A stretch of DNA of 32,444 bases from positions 1-32,444 of the forward strand of contig JABDAE010000018.1 of assembly GCA_013289325.1 (NCBI GenBank), written 5' to 3'. The notes below the pieces were generated by a model, which saw nothing but the letters and a program-made list of their open reading frames with translations, was not told the DNA's origin and ran no database searches. Positions 23,058-31,366 of the stretch are shown here, piece after piece. A program made the translations under genes and the position numbers. Numbering within the stretch: position 1 is the stretch's first letter; every line of letters starts with the position of its first letter. This DNA comes from Chlamydiota bacterium (GTDB lineage Bacteria; Chlamydiota; Chlamydiia; Chlamydiales; Parachlamydiaceae).

Positions 23058-23798
23058 TTAAAGGCCGGCAAATGGATTGGCTGATTGGCCAAACGAGTTG
23101 CCGGCCTTTCTTCTTTTAAGTTCAGAGCGGATCGTAAAAAGAAGGTCTTGATCAAAATCTTTATAGGATGCCCAGCGCAAATACTCTAATGGGATTTCCT
23201 TCATGGGGCGCCCTTTGTGCTTACCAAGTGGCATGTTCTTAAGCTGTATAGGGCGCGATAGCGCATCTTGCAAATGCTGCAAATTGCGAAAATTTTTAAA
23301 CAAATACTTAAACACCCCCATATTCACGATCACATCGCTCATGGCGCGATGGGCACCTTCTTCTTCGATATTAAAGTGTTTGCGCAACATCTCCAGGGAA
23401 TTTGTCGGGCTCTCTCCATACAACCTTGCCATTCGCAATGTATCGATAAAGACATTGTGGCGAATGGTAGTCGGGATCCCGCACCTATCGGCAGCTTTTG
23501 CTATCATCTCGATATCAAATGAAACGCCATGACCCACAATCGTGTGATTGCCGACCATCTGCAAAATATGGGGAAGAAGCGCTGCCATCACAGGCTTTCC
23601 GGCTACCATGTCAGGAGTGATATGGTGAATGGCCATTGATTCCGGTGAAATCGCACACTCAGGATCCACTAAAGATTCAAACGTCTCAAAGACTTCCGTC
23701 AAACTAAACTTGGCCACAGCAATTTCTATGATGCGATCTTTTTCCGCATCAAGCCCTGTCAGCTCACAATCAAGACAAACAAATTTGGTGTTATTCAT
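23058..23798 (-). CDS. dnaQ: DnaQ-like 3'-5' exonuclease
   Basis: A 246-residue protein of the DEDDh exonuclease family that includes the proofreading epsilon subunit of DNA polymerase III. The motifs are seen: D and E in LDCELTGLD, D in GHGVSFDIEMI, and H with D in HRAMSDV. The C-terminal GKHKGRPMKEIPLEYLRWA segment is the small domain often fused to such exonucleases in chlamydiae. It may act in proofreading or as a general exonuclease. The start overlaps the end of engB by 8 bp, so it is likely translated from the same message (order DUF2709-like, tsaE, engB, dnaQ). I recall a dnaQ / tsaE / DUF2709 cluster in Chlamydia trachomatis. The symbol is approximate, as more than one dnaQ-like gene is usual. 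Confidence 0.85.
   Translation of the reverse strand: MNNTKFVCLDCELTGLDAEKDRIIEIAVAKFSLTEVFETFESLVDPECAISPESMAIHHITPDMVAGKPVMAALLPHILQMVGNHTIVGHGVSFDIEMIAKAADRCGIPTTIRHNVFIDTLRMARLYGESPTNSLEMLRKHFNIEEEGAHRAMSDVIVNMGVFKYLFKNFRNLQHLQDALSRPIQLKNMPLGKHKGRPMKEIPLEYLRWASYKDFDQDLLFTIRSELKRRKAGNSFGQSANPFAGL
23060..23117 (+). terminator. Terminator-like hairpin after the exported-protein gene, inside the 3' end of the exonuclease gene
   Basis: AAAGGCCGGCAA (23060-23071) and TTGCCGGCCTTT (23098-23109) form a perfect 12-bp stem with a 26-base loop, followed by CTTCTTTT on the rightward strand. It begins 10 bases after the stop at 23050. The same bases encode the last residues of the convergent exonuclease, so one sequence serves both strands. 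Confidence 0.5.
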
Positions 23799-24450
23799 GT
23801 AAAGGTTCTTCTTGTTGCTCTTCTGTTAAAGCTTCATTCAACGCTTCATTCATCATGGCAATAAGCTCTTTTCGGCCCATGTTCTTTGTCACAGAATAGT
23901 GGGTGTACTGCAAGTCGGAGTTAAAGGCGCTTAAGATTTTCTTCGTATACAAATTTTTTTCATTCAATGTGACCTTATCGACCTTTGTGAGCACTAAGAT
24001 CATGGAAAGTTGCCTTCTGGCCACCCATTCGATGAACATCATATCCTCTTCATTTGGCATCCTGCGGATATCAAATAAAAATAAAATTAATTTTAACTCT
24101 TTTCTTGAGGATAGATATTTCTGAATCATCGGCCCCCACTTTTTACGTACCTCAGGCGACACCTGGGCATAGCCATATCCTGGCAAATCCACAAATCCGA
24201 TCTCGTTGCCAAGCGTAAAAAAATTTAATAGCTGCGTTTTACCCGGTTGCGACGATGTCTTGACAAGATCTTTTCGCTGAAATAAATGGTTGAGTAGGCT
24301 CGATTTTCCAACGTTAGATCTGCCTGCAACTGCTACTTCCGGCAAAATTTTCCCACTTGACGAACGCAGAATTGGATATCCTTTGATATCAATTGCGGAT
24401 GTGACAAACACCGGATCTGTATAGATTTTATATGTGTAATTGACTGCCAT
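23791..24450 (-). CDS. engB: Ribosome-assembly GTPase EngB/YihA/YsxC
   Basis: A small GTPase needed for assembly of the large ribosomal subunit. The 219-residue protein shows G1 GRSNVGKSS, the family-specific SSQPGKTQLLNFF (G2), G3 DLPGYGYA and G4 LTKVDK, in the expected order and spacing, with the C-terminal YTHYSVTK segment. The tail ends in glutamate-rich EEQQEEP. The ATG overlaps the stop of tsaE (TAATG), a translational-coupling arrangement, and its own end overlaps the exonuclease start by 8 bp. Length is typical. Confidence 0.95.
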   Translation of the reverse strand: MAVNYTYKIYTDPVFVTSAIDIKGYPILRSSSGKILPEVAVAGRSNVGKSSLLNHLFQRKDLVKTSSQPGKTQLLNFFTLGNEIGFVDLPGYGYAQVSPEVRKKWGPMIQKYLSSRKELKLILFLFDIRRMPNEEDMMFIEWVARRQLSMILVLTKVDKVTLNEKNLYTKKILSAFNSDLQYTHYSVTKNMGRKELIAMMNEALNEALTEEQQEEPLHE

Positions 24451-24863
24451 TATCTCTTTATGTTTATAGATCTAGAATCACCGCCAAGATGGGAGATCTC
24501 GACTTTTATGTAGTTGGACATATCCAAAGGCACAAGTCTTTCTGACCACTCGATGCAAGAGATTCCACCAGCTTCTAACACCTCATCAAAGCCCATCATC
24601 AAAAATTCATCGACATCTTTTAGGCGGTAAAGATCGAAATGGTAAAGAGGGACATCGCCCTGATAGATATTGAGATAAGTGAATGTTGGGCTGTTGACTT
24701 CAATTTCCACATTAGGCTTTTGAAAGCCTCTTGCCATTCCCTTAATAAAAGTGGTCTTCCCAGCTCCCAAGTCGCCAAAAAAACACACTACAGCATTGGG
24801 CTTAAGGCTTTTACCAAAGGCTTCTCCAGCCTTTATCGTCTCTTCAGCTGAGTGGGTGATCAT
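24450..24863 (-). CDS. tsaE: tRNA threonylcarbamoyladenosine synthesis ATPase TsaE
   Basis: TsaE supports the TsaB-TsaD complex that makes the t6A base at position 37 of ANN-decoding tRNAs. The 137-residue protein has Walker A GDLGAGKTT, NSPTFTYLNIY, YHFDLYRL and a CIEWSERL segment, all hallmarks of the family. Length is usual. It starts 12 bp after the end of the DUF2709-like gene and its stop overlaps the engB start, so the four leftward genes form one operon. Confidence 0.95.
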   Translation of the reverse strand: MITHSAEETIKAGEAFGKSLKPNAVVCFFGDLGAGKTTFIKGMARGFQKPNVEIEVNSPTFTYLNIYQGDVPLYHFDLYRLKDVDEFLMMGFDEVLEAGGISCIEWSERLVPLDMSNYIKVEISHLGGDSRSINIKR

Positions 24864-24875
24864 CAGACTTACAGT

Positions 24876-25601
24876 CTATTCCACTTCTAGCCACTCTTCA
24901 ACAAAGGGGATGAAGACTTCGTGTTCTGCTAAAGCCTCAACAAAGGCGCCCACTTTTTCTTCTTCAAGCTGATTTTGAATAAAGGCCAAGAAGCGCTCTT
25001 CAATCTGAAATTTGTTTTGTCCTTGCACTTCAAGAAGAGATAAGGGTTTTAAATAATTGGACTTAAAGTCATCAATCACTGCTTGCTTAGTGCTAAATAA
25101 TTTACCGTTCACAACAGATGAGAACACCACTTTTTTGATCGGCTCTTTGTGCTTGACCTTAGCTAAATAAGAGGCAATCACACCCGGATCTTCTGAGATA
25201 AAAAAGCGCTTAGCAGGCAGTCCCCCAACGCGCTCCTTATTCTCAGGGCACTTTGCCACCCAGTCATAAATTGCATCTTGTGGATTTGGATGTGTGTTAT
25301 CTCCAAAGACTTTGCCAGTAAATGGGCATATATAGATTTTTTTTGTCTGTTCGTTCACACTTTCATGACTAAATCCAATCTTTATCTCTGTCTCATGCCA
25401 AAGATTTCCCTCTTTTTCAAGGAGGCGAATCGCATCTTCTGCACTTTGATAAATGATCTTATCCTTTGGGAAAAGAACGGGTTTTAGGTGGTGCTTTAAC
25501 TCGATAAAATAAAGGTATGTATTGACAAGCTCAGCGGGAGCATTTTCATCGAGATAGCGCTTAAGTTCTTGTCTATTTTCTGCAGTAATAACCGTCGACA
25601 T
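24876..25601 (-). CDS. Conserved chlamydial protein, DUF2709-like
   Basis: A 241-residue soluble protein. I recognise it as similar to a conserved hypothetical family of chlamydiae (DUF2709, by memory CT538 in C. trachomatis), based on the position next to tsaE and segments such as IYICPFTGKVFGDNTHPNPQDAIYDWV split over residues 88-114, with PAKRFFISEDP. There is a Cys-Pro-Phe-Thr-Gly segment but no complete zinc site. Function is unknown in all members. AGAGG lies 6 bases before the ATG. It is first in the operon with tsaE, engB and the exonuclease, divergent from leucine dehydrogenase across 134 bp. Confidence 0.75.
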   Translation of the reverse strand: MSTVITAENRQELKRYLDENAPAELVNTYLYFIELKHHLKPVLFPKDKIIYQSAEDAIRLLEKEGNLWHETEIKIGFSHESVNEQTKKIYICPFTGKVFGDNTHPNPQDAIYDWVAKCPENKERVGGLPAKRFFISEDPGVIASYLAKVKHKEPIKKVVFSSVVNGKLFSTKQAVIDDFKSNYLKPLSLLEVQGQNKFQIEERFLAFIQNQLEEEKVGAFVEALAEHEVFIPFVEEWLEVE

Positions 25602-25735
25602 CGAAACCTCTAAAAGGGGAAAAAATGAATAATACGCACAATATACAGCCTAAATGAATAAGAGGCAATACATTTTTTACTTGATTCCTGAAGAGGTAAA
25701 AAGATATCCTACTCAAGAAATTTGGAGGAAAGAAG

Positions 25736-26827
25736 ATGCTTACGATTGAAGAAGTTGAAGTAGAAGGTTACGAGAAGGTAATCGAAGGCAAAGATCCATC
25801 GCGAGCTCTTCACTGTTTTATTGCGGTACACAATACGGCATTAGGCCCGGCCCTTGGAGGAACAAGAGTCCATCGCTATCCAAATCCTGAAGACGCGCTG
25901 CAAGACGTCTTAAAACTTGCAAGAGCGATGACATATAAATCAGCTGTCGTACAATCGGGTTTAGGTGGGGGAAAAAGCGTCATTATCGCAGATCCTTTCA
26001 CCGAAAAAACAGAAGAAACGCTTACAGCCTTTGCTGAAGTTTTAGATTCTTTAGCTGGGCTCTATATCGCAGCAGAAGACGTCGGCTCATCGACTGCCGA
26101 TATGAACTTTATCTTGCAACACACCCCGTATGTCGCGGCGACATCTAAGGAACAAAGCAGCGGCGATCCAAGTCCATATACTGCCTGGGGAGTTTTTCGC
26201 GGCATACAGGCGACAGCTCAAAAACTCTTCCATTCCTCATCTTTAAAAGATAAGACAATTGCCATTCAAGGCCTTGGCAATGTGGGAGGCAAACTTGCCA
26301 ACCTATTATTTTGGCATGGCGCCAAACTCATTGTCTCAGACATCAACACAAAACATGTCCGCCACTGCATAAGAGACTACCACGCTACTCCAGTTGAACC
26401 TATCGATTTTTGCAAAGTCGAGTGTGATATCTTAGCCCCTTGCGCTTTTGGTGGAATCATCAACGACAAAACGATCGAGCAACTAAAATGTAAAGCCGTT
26501 GCCGGAGGCGCAAATAATCAACTCGCCTCTCCCGTTTTAGCTGAAAAACTCGCGGAAAAAGGGATTCTTTATGCCCCCGACTATATCATCAATGCGGGCG
26601 GGCTTATCAACGCCGCGATGGAATATGAAATCAATGGGTACGATCCAATTAAATCTCGCAATAAAACCGATCGTATCTTTGACTTGCTTTTAGAGATCTA
26701 TGAAAGAGCTGAAAAAGAAAAGACCACAACAGTTGTGATTGCCAACCAAATTGCAGAGTTTAATCTTAAAAACGGCATCGGAAAAAGAAAAAACCCCATC
26801 TATTTTAACAAAAAAGCGAGTGTCTAA
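25736..26827 (+). CDS. ldh: Leucine dehydrogenase-type amino acid dehydrogenase
   Basis: A 363-residue member of the Glu/Leu/Phe/Val dehydrogenase family, which deaminates branched-chain or aromatic amino acids with NAD+. The glycine-rich substrate site GPALGGTRVHRYP and the catalytic lysine region MTYKSAVVQSGLGGGKSVI are intact, followed by an AAEDVGSS segment and the Rossmann loop GLGNVGGKLA. A NQLA segment precedes the closing region YAPDYIINAGGLIN. The length is right for leucine or phenylalanine dehydrogenases, shorter than glutamate dehydrogenase. GGAGG precedes the ATG. argS follows after 8 bp. Chlamydia also carry this gene. Exact substrate is inferred. Confidence 0.9.
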   Translation: MLTIEEVEVEGYEKVIEGKDPSRALHCFIAVHNTALGPALGGTRVHRYPNPEDALQDVLKLARAMTYKSAVVQSGLGGGKSVIIADPFTEKTEETLTAFAEVLDSLAGLYIAAEDVGSSTADMNFILQHTPYVAATSKEQSSGDPSPYTAWGVFRGIQATAQKLFHSSSLKDKTIAIQGLGNVGGKLANLLFWHGAKLIVSDINTKHVRHCIRDYHATPVEPIDFCKVECDILAPCAFGGIINDKTIEQLKCKAVAGGANNQLASPVLAEKLAEKGILYAPDYIINAGGLINAAMEYEINGYDPIKSRNKTDRIFDLLLEIYERAEKEKTTTVVIANQIAEFNLKNGIGKRKNPIYFNKKASV

Positions 26828-26835
26828 TATTTTTC

Positions 26836-28587
26836 ATGCAGAAAATTATCGATCTCCTTTACTTAAAGCTGCATCAAGCGCTTATGGCAGCTTTTCCAGA
26901 GTTACCTCCTGATACCCTCTTAGAAATTGTCCAAAGCAAGCAAGAAAAGTTTGGTCATTACCAATTTAATTCTCCGATGAAACTTGGTAAAATATTAGGC
27001 CTTCCCCCTAAAGAGATCGCCTTAAAAGTGGTGAATAACCTTAAAGACAATGCTTTACCGTTCTCGGTAGAAATAGCGGGTCCCGGCTTCATCAACATTT
27101 CCATTGCAAGTGCATTTCTCGCATCCTACGTCAATCAAATGCTAAAAGATCAAAAACTAGGTGTCGACGTACAGCAAGCAAACAAGAGGATTATCATCGA
27201 CTTTTCCTCCCCAAACACTGCCAAAGAGATGCATGTCGGCCACCTGCGCTCCTCAATTATCGGCGATTGTTTAGCGCGCCTCTTCGAATTTTTAGGTTAC
27301 GACGTTCTACGCCTTAACCACATTGGAGACTGGGGCACAGCCTTTGGCATGCTCATCGCCTACATGAAAGAGCATTGCAAAAAAGTCCTATTAGGAGAAG
27401 AGACGACAGACCTTAGCCACCTTATGGCGTGGTACAAGTCGTCTAAAGCTCAATTTGATGCAGACGAAAGCTTTAAAAAAAGAGCTCAGCAAGAAGTGGT
27501 CCTGCTTCAAAATCATGCTCCCGAATCGATGAAAGCTTGGCATATCATCTGCGACATCTCCAAAAAAGCCTATCAAGAGATCTATGACATTTTAGGCATT
27601 AAGCTAATAGAAAGAGGGGAATCTTTCTACAACCCGATGTTAAAAGATACAGTCGATGACTTGCAAAAAAAAAATATGATCACTCTTTCCGATGGAGCCA
27701 AATGCGTATTTTTGGAAGGCTTTCAAAATAGGGAAGGGCAAGCTTTGCCCCTGATGGTGCAAAAATCTGATGGTGGCTATAACTACGATACAACTGACAT
27801 GGCGGCAATCCGTCACCGCGTTCAGTCAGAAAGAGGAGATCGTATTATCTATGTGACAGATGCCGGCCAAGCCACGCACTTTAAAATGATTTTTCAAGCT
27901 GCCGAAAAGGCCGGTTATTTAAATTTAGACCCTCATAAAAAAGCAAGAGTCGACCACGTTCCCTTTGGCTTAGTCCTTGGCCCCGATGGAAAAAAATTTA
28001 AGACAAGATCTGGAGAAACAGAAAAGTTAATCGATCTCATCACAACCGCCATTGAAAAAGCTGACGCGATTCTTACGGAGCGCGCAAGTGAGATGAGTGA
28101 AAAGGAGCGAAAAGAACTTGCAAAAGCGCTAGGAATTGGCGCCATCAAATACGCCGATCTTTGCTCCAATCGCTTAAGCGACTATGCATTTAGCTACGAT
28201 CGGATGTTGCGCTTTGAAGGAAATACTGCTGCCTTTATTATGTATTCTTATGTGAGGGTGCAAGGAATTAAGCGCAAAGCCCATGCCGATGTAGAAACGC
28301 TCATTGCAACAAAGTCCATCGATCTTCAACATCCATCAGAAATTCGCCTCGCCATGCACCTTGCACAATTTAGTGAGACTCTAGGAACACTTGCAGAAAG
28401 CCTTTTTCCAAACCTTCTGACAGACTATCTCTTTGGACTCGCAGAAAAATTCAACGCCTTCTTTCGAGATTGTAGAGTCGAAGGCGCAAATGAGGAAGGA
28501 TCAAGACTTCTTCTTGCAGAAGTCACAGCAAGAGTCCTTAAGCAAGGACTTGAAATTCTTGGTCTGCAGGTCGTAGATAAGATGTAA
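26836..28587 (+). CDS. argS: Arginyl-tRNA synthetase
   Basis: A class I synthetase that charges tRNA-Arg. The 583-residue protein has the N-terminal Add1 domain, the HIGH motif as HVGHLRSS near residue 133, LNHIGDWGT following it, and a KMSKS counterpart written KKFKTRSG near 395, as is common in ArgS enzymes that lack a canonical KMSKS. The C-terminal anticodon-binding helical domain is complete (YSYVRVQGIKRKA, then HLAQFSETL). Length is normal. It starts 8 bp after ldh without a good ribosome site, which suggests coupling to the upstream gene. A hairpin follows its stop. Confidence 0.96.
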   Translation: MQKIIDLLYLKLHQALMAAFPELPPDTLLEIVQSKQEKFGHYQFNSPMKLGKILGLPPKEIALKVVNNLKDNALPFSVEIAGPGFINISIASAFLASYVNQMLKDQKLGVDVQQANKRIIIDFSSPNTAKEMHVGHLRSSIIGDCLARLFEFLGYDVLRLNHIGDWGTAFGMLIAYMKEHCKKVLLGEETTDLSHLMAWYKSSKAQFDADESFKKRAQQEVVLLQNHAPESMKAWHIICDISKKAYQEIYDILGIKLIERGESFYNPMLKDTVDDLQKKNMITLSDGAKCVFLEGFQNREGQALPLMVQKSDGGYNYDTTDMAAIRHRVQSERGDRIIYVTDAGQATHFKMIFQAAEKAGYLNLDPHKKARVDHVPFGLVLGPDGKKFKTRSGETEKLIDLITTAIEKADAILTERASEMSEKERKELAKALGIGAIKYADLCSNRLSDYAFSYDRMLRFEGNTAAFIMYSYVRVQGIKRKAHADVETLIATKSIDLQHPSEIRLAMHLAQFSETLGTLAESLFPNLLTDYLFGLAEKFNAFFRDCRVEGANEEGSRLLLAEVTARVLKQGLEILGLQVVDKM

Positions 28588-28590
28588 TTT

Positions 28591-28630
28591 GGGGTGGACA
28601 AGCGCGAGGAACGAGCGTTTGTCACACCCC
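28591..28630. terminator. Hairpin between convergent argS and epmB
   Basis: GGGGTGGACAAGCGC and GCGTTTGTCACACCCC pair with small bulges around GAGGAACGA. It begins 4 bases after the argS stop and covers the epmB stop codon at 28622-28624. There is no T-run on either side, so it may be a bidirectional transcript end rather than a classical terminator. Confidence 0.5.
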
Positions 28631-29623
28631 AGCTATCTCCGTTTTGCCAGGCTGTCCCGGCACCTCTTTGACATAGCGTGGCACAGCATATCCCGGAAGC
28701 TGTTTTTTTAACTCTTCGATCAATGTCATTCCAACTAAAGGTGAAACTTCAAAATGAGTCGTCCCTTGCACTTTATCGAGTTGATGAAGATAATAAGGGA
28801 TAATGCCCCCCTCAATTAACCTCTCATGTAGCTTTTGTTGAGTGGCAAGATCGTCATTGATCCCTTTTAACAAAACAGCCTGATTCAATATCGGAATTCC
28901 AAGTTGCCTTACTTTCTTCAACGCAAAAAGAACTTCATCATCTAATTCAAGGGGGTGATTGGAGTGAATGACAAACCAGATCTGTTTATGGATTGATTCA
29001 AGAAGACCTAAGAAAAGGTCATCTATGCGCTCCGGAATACCTATCGGAAACCTGGTGTGAAAACGGATCAATTTAACATGTGGAATTTTTTCAATCCCCT
29101 TTAAAAGCAAAGATAAGGCGCTCGTATCTAAAGAAAGAGGATCCCCCCCACTTAAAATGACTTCATGAATCGATGGATCGCCTGCAATGATCTTCAATTC
29201 TTCATCAAAGGATTTATCTTGCACCTCATAGTCAAAAAACTGCCTAAAACAATACCGGCAATGCATCGCGCAAGCACTTGTGACAATGAGTAAAACTCTT
29301 CCCTCATATTTATGAATCAATTTATTAGAAATTTTGCAAGGGGCATCGCCTACCGGATCTAAAGCAAAATCATCAGCCAAACTCTCTTCATTGATTAGAG
29401 GAAGAAACTGCCTAAGTATGGGATCACCAAGAGAGCCTTTTACAATTTTTTCTGCAAGACGCATTGGCACATTTAGAACAAAGCGTGGGTTTTTAAGGAC
29501 TTGGCTGCGATCATGAGCCTGCAATTGCAAAAAATCCATGAGCTTTTCAATATCGACAAAATTTTGCCTCATGACCTTGCGCCATAAAGGAGGAGAAAAG
29601 GTAGGAAGAGATGATTTTAACAT
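28622..29623 (-). CDS. epmB: EF-P lysine 2,3-aminomutase, radical SAM
   Basis: EpmB turns lysine into beta-lysine for modifying elongation factor P, which helps ribosomes pass proline runs. The 333-residue protein carries the radical SAM cluster motif C-x3-C-x2-C as CAMHCRYCFRQ, the SGGDPL segment for SAM, RFHTRFP, and the PYYLHQLDKVQG motif near the end. The length fits EpmB rather than the longer catabolic lysine aminomutase. The N-terminal PPLWRKV segment aligns with the REDW region of E. coli EpmB, supporting the first ATG although no ribosome site is evident. It follows murA by 25 bp on the same strand. Neither efp nor epmA is in this window. Confidence 0.9.
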   Translation of the reverse strand: MLKSSLPTFSPPLWRKVMRQNFVDIEKLMDFLQLQAHDRSQVLKNPRFVLNVPMRLAEKIVKGSLGDPILRQFLPLINEESLADDFALDPVGDAPCKISNKLIHKYEGRVLLIVTSACAMHCRYCFRQFFDYEVQDKSFDEELKIIAGDPSIHEVILSGGDPLSLDTSALSLLLKGIEKIPHVKLIRFHTRFPIGIPERIDDLFLGLLESIHKQIWFVIHSNHPLELDDEVLFALKKVRQLGIPILNQAVLLKGINDDLATQQKLHERLIEGGIIPYYLHQLDKVQGTTHFEVSPLVGMTLIEELKKQLPGYAVPRYVKEVPGQPGKTEIAGV

Positions 29624-29648
29624 CTGTATAGGATAACAAACAAAAAAG

Positions 29649-31016
29649 TTACTTGCAAATCAAATCAACAGATAAGGCTTCCTTTACAGGCAGCTTTTCT
29701 CTCGTCACGTCAACGCCAAGGGAGGCTAGTTTATTGGCAATATCGGCATAGCCGCGATCGAGGAACTGCAGGCCCGTGATGACACTTTCCCCAGAAGCTA
29801 ACGCTGCTGCCATGACGTAAGCAAAGCCTGCTCGAAGATCAGGGATTTGGATTTCTCGCCCAACTAGGGGCGCTCCCCCTTTAACGACTAGACTATGACA
29901 AAAGCTTCTAGACGCAAAGCGGCACTCTTTACCCCCTAAACATTGTTTGAATAAAGAGATATCTGCCCCCATCTTAGAAAGCGTATCGGTATAACCAAAG
30001 CGATTTTCATACACTGTCTCATGCACGACAGATGTTCCATTAGCTTGGGTTAAAAGGACGACGAATGGCTGCTGCCAATCCGTCATGAAACCAGGATGCA
30101 CATCCGTTTCTAAGTGTAGCCCCCCTTGCAATGGACCGTCATAATAAAATTCGATGCCATCTTTTTTAATATCAAAGCACCCACCCACCTCTCTGATTCT
30201 ATTTAAAAAGGTGACCATATTGGCATGCTCTGCCCCTTCGACAAAAACGCGTCCTTTAGAACTAATGGCCGCCATTCCCCATGAGGCAGCCTCAATTCTA
30301 TCGGGAATAACAGTATGTTCCACTGCATAAAAGCGGCGAGTCCCTTGAATGCGGATCGTCCTATCGACATCAAGCGTTATGATTGCGCCAAGTTTTTGCA
30401 AAAAGAGGATCAGTTCAACTATCTCAGGCTCTATCGCTGCATTCTTAATGACTGTCAGCCCTTTGGCTGTTACACTTGCTAAAATCGTATTTTCAGTTGC
30501 TCCAACGGATGGGTACGGAAGTTCTATGAGAGCACCTGTTAATCCTTGATGGGCATGGGCAAAGTAGGCACCCTCTTTTTTCATCCCTCTATACTCAATG
30601 GAGGCGCCCAGTTTTTCTAAAGCTTGAATGTGAAAATCGACGCTCCTTGCCCCAATGTGACATCCCCCAACCGTTGGGATGATGATATCTTCAGTGGTGC
30701 GACCTAAAAGGGCCCCGATCATTAAAATTGGAATGCGATTAGCTCCACAAAATCGTTGCGGAACGTATCCTGTCTTTAACTCTTTAGTCACGACTTCCAT
30801 GATACCGGCTTCTTTATCCCAATTGACTTGCATGCCTATCTCTTGGCAAAGATCGACAGTCACTTCTACATCGCCAATATTTGGCACATTGTAAAATCTG
30901 CAAACCTTATCGGAAAGAAGCGATGCGACAAGCAATTTCGTCATCGCATTTTTTGCGCCCGATGCCTTAACATGTCCTTTAAGGGGCGCTCCGCCTACAA
31001 TTTTTAAAACTTCCAT
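29649..31016 (-). CDS. murA: UDP-N-acetylglucosamine 1-carboxyvinyltransferase
   Basis: MurA does the first committed step of peptidoglycan precursor synthesis, joining enolpyruvate to UDP-GlcNAc. The 455-residue protein has the N-terminal GGAPLKGHVKASGAKNA, the RFCGANRIP segment, and the loop GGCHIGARSVD with cysteine at residue 119, the place of the fosfomycin-reactive cysteine 115 of E. coli. Chlamydia trachomatis MurA is known for aspartate there, so this copy should be sensitive to fosfomycin by that criterion. It is slightly longer than usual (about 420) but shows no extra domain. AAAGGT precedes the ATG. epmB follows after 25 bp. Confidence 0.95.
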   Translation of the reverse strand: MEVLKIVGGAPLKGHVKASGAKNAMTKLLVASLLSDKVCRFYNVPNIGDVEVTVDLCQEIGMQVNWDKEAGIMEVVTKELKTGYVPQRFCGANRIPILMIGALLGRTTEDIIIPTVGGCHIGARSVDFHIQALEKLGASIEYRGMKKEGAYFAHAHQGLTGALIELPYPSVGATENTILASVTAKGLTVIKNAAIEPEIVELILFLQKLGAIITLDVDRTIRIQGTRRFYAVEHTVIPDRIEAASWGMAAISSKGRVFVEGAEHANMVTFLNRIREVGGCFDIKKDGIEFYYDGPLQGGLHLETDVHPGFMTDWQQPFVVLLTQANGTSVVHETVYENRFGYTDTLSKMGADISLFKQCLGGKECRFASRSFCHSLVVKGGAPLVGREIQIPDLRAGFAYVMAAALASGESVITGLQFLDRGYADIANKLASLGVDVTREKLPVKEALSVDLICK

Positions 31017-31137
31017 AACTTAAATACCTTTATATCCAGTTTAACCGGCTACGGTATATCACTCTCAACCATTCTTAATCAATACACTTCTTTCAAAACT
31101 TCGTTTATTGATAAAATTGCCATTTTGGCATCTTTAC

Positions 31138-31234
31138 CGACAAATTTTTTGACCAGATGCTAACATATACCCTCAAAATTTGTCGATAAATCTGCTCAAA
31201 AATGTTATACCTAAAGTGTTTCAAAATTTTGAAA
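31138..31234. promoter_or_regulatory. Dyads in the murA / MYND gene divergent gap
   Basis: CGACAAATTTT (31138-31148) and AAAATTTGTCG (31175-31185) form a perfect 11-bp inverted repeat around 26 bases. A separate perfect 16-bp palindrome TTTCAAAATTTTGAAA lies at 31219-31234. They sit in the 350-bp gap 31017-31366, which holds no gene I can support and should contain promoters for both flanking genes. Regulatory use is a guess. Confidence 0.35.
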
Positions 31235-31366
31235 TAATTTCTAACTTGGAGAAAAGCGGAAGTCTCTATTTTGCGCTAACAATAGAATCTATTTTTATTG
31301 AAAATAAATTGGAGATAAACTAATATATTAAAAAACAAAAAGTTTTAAACTTAAAAAAGAGAAGTT

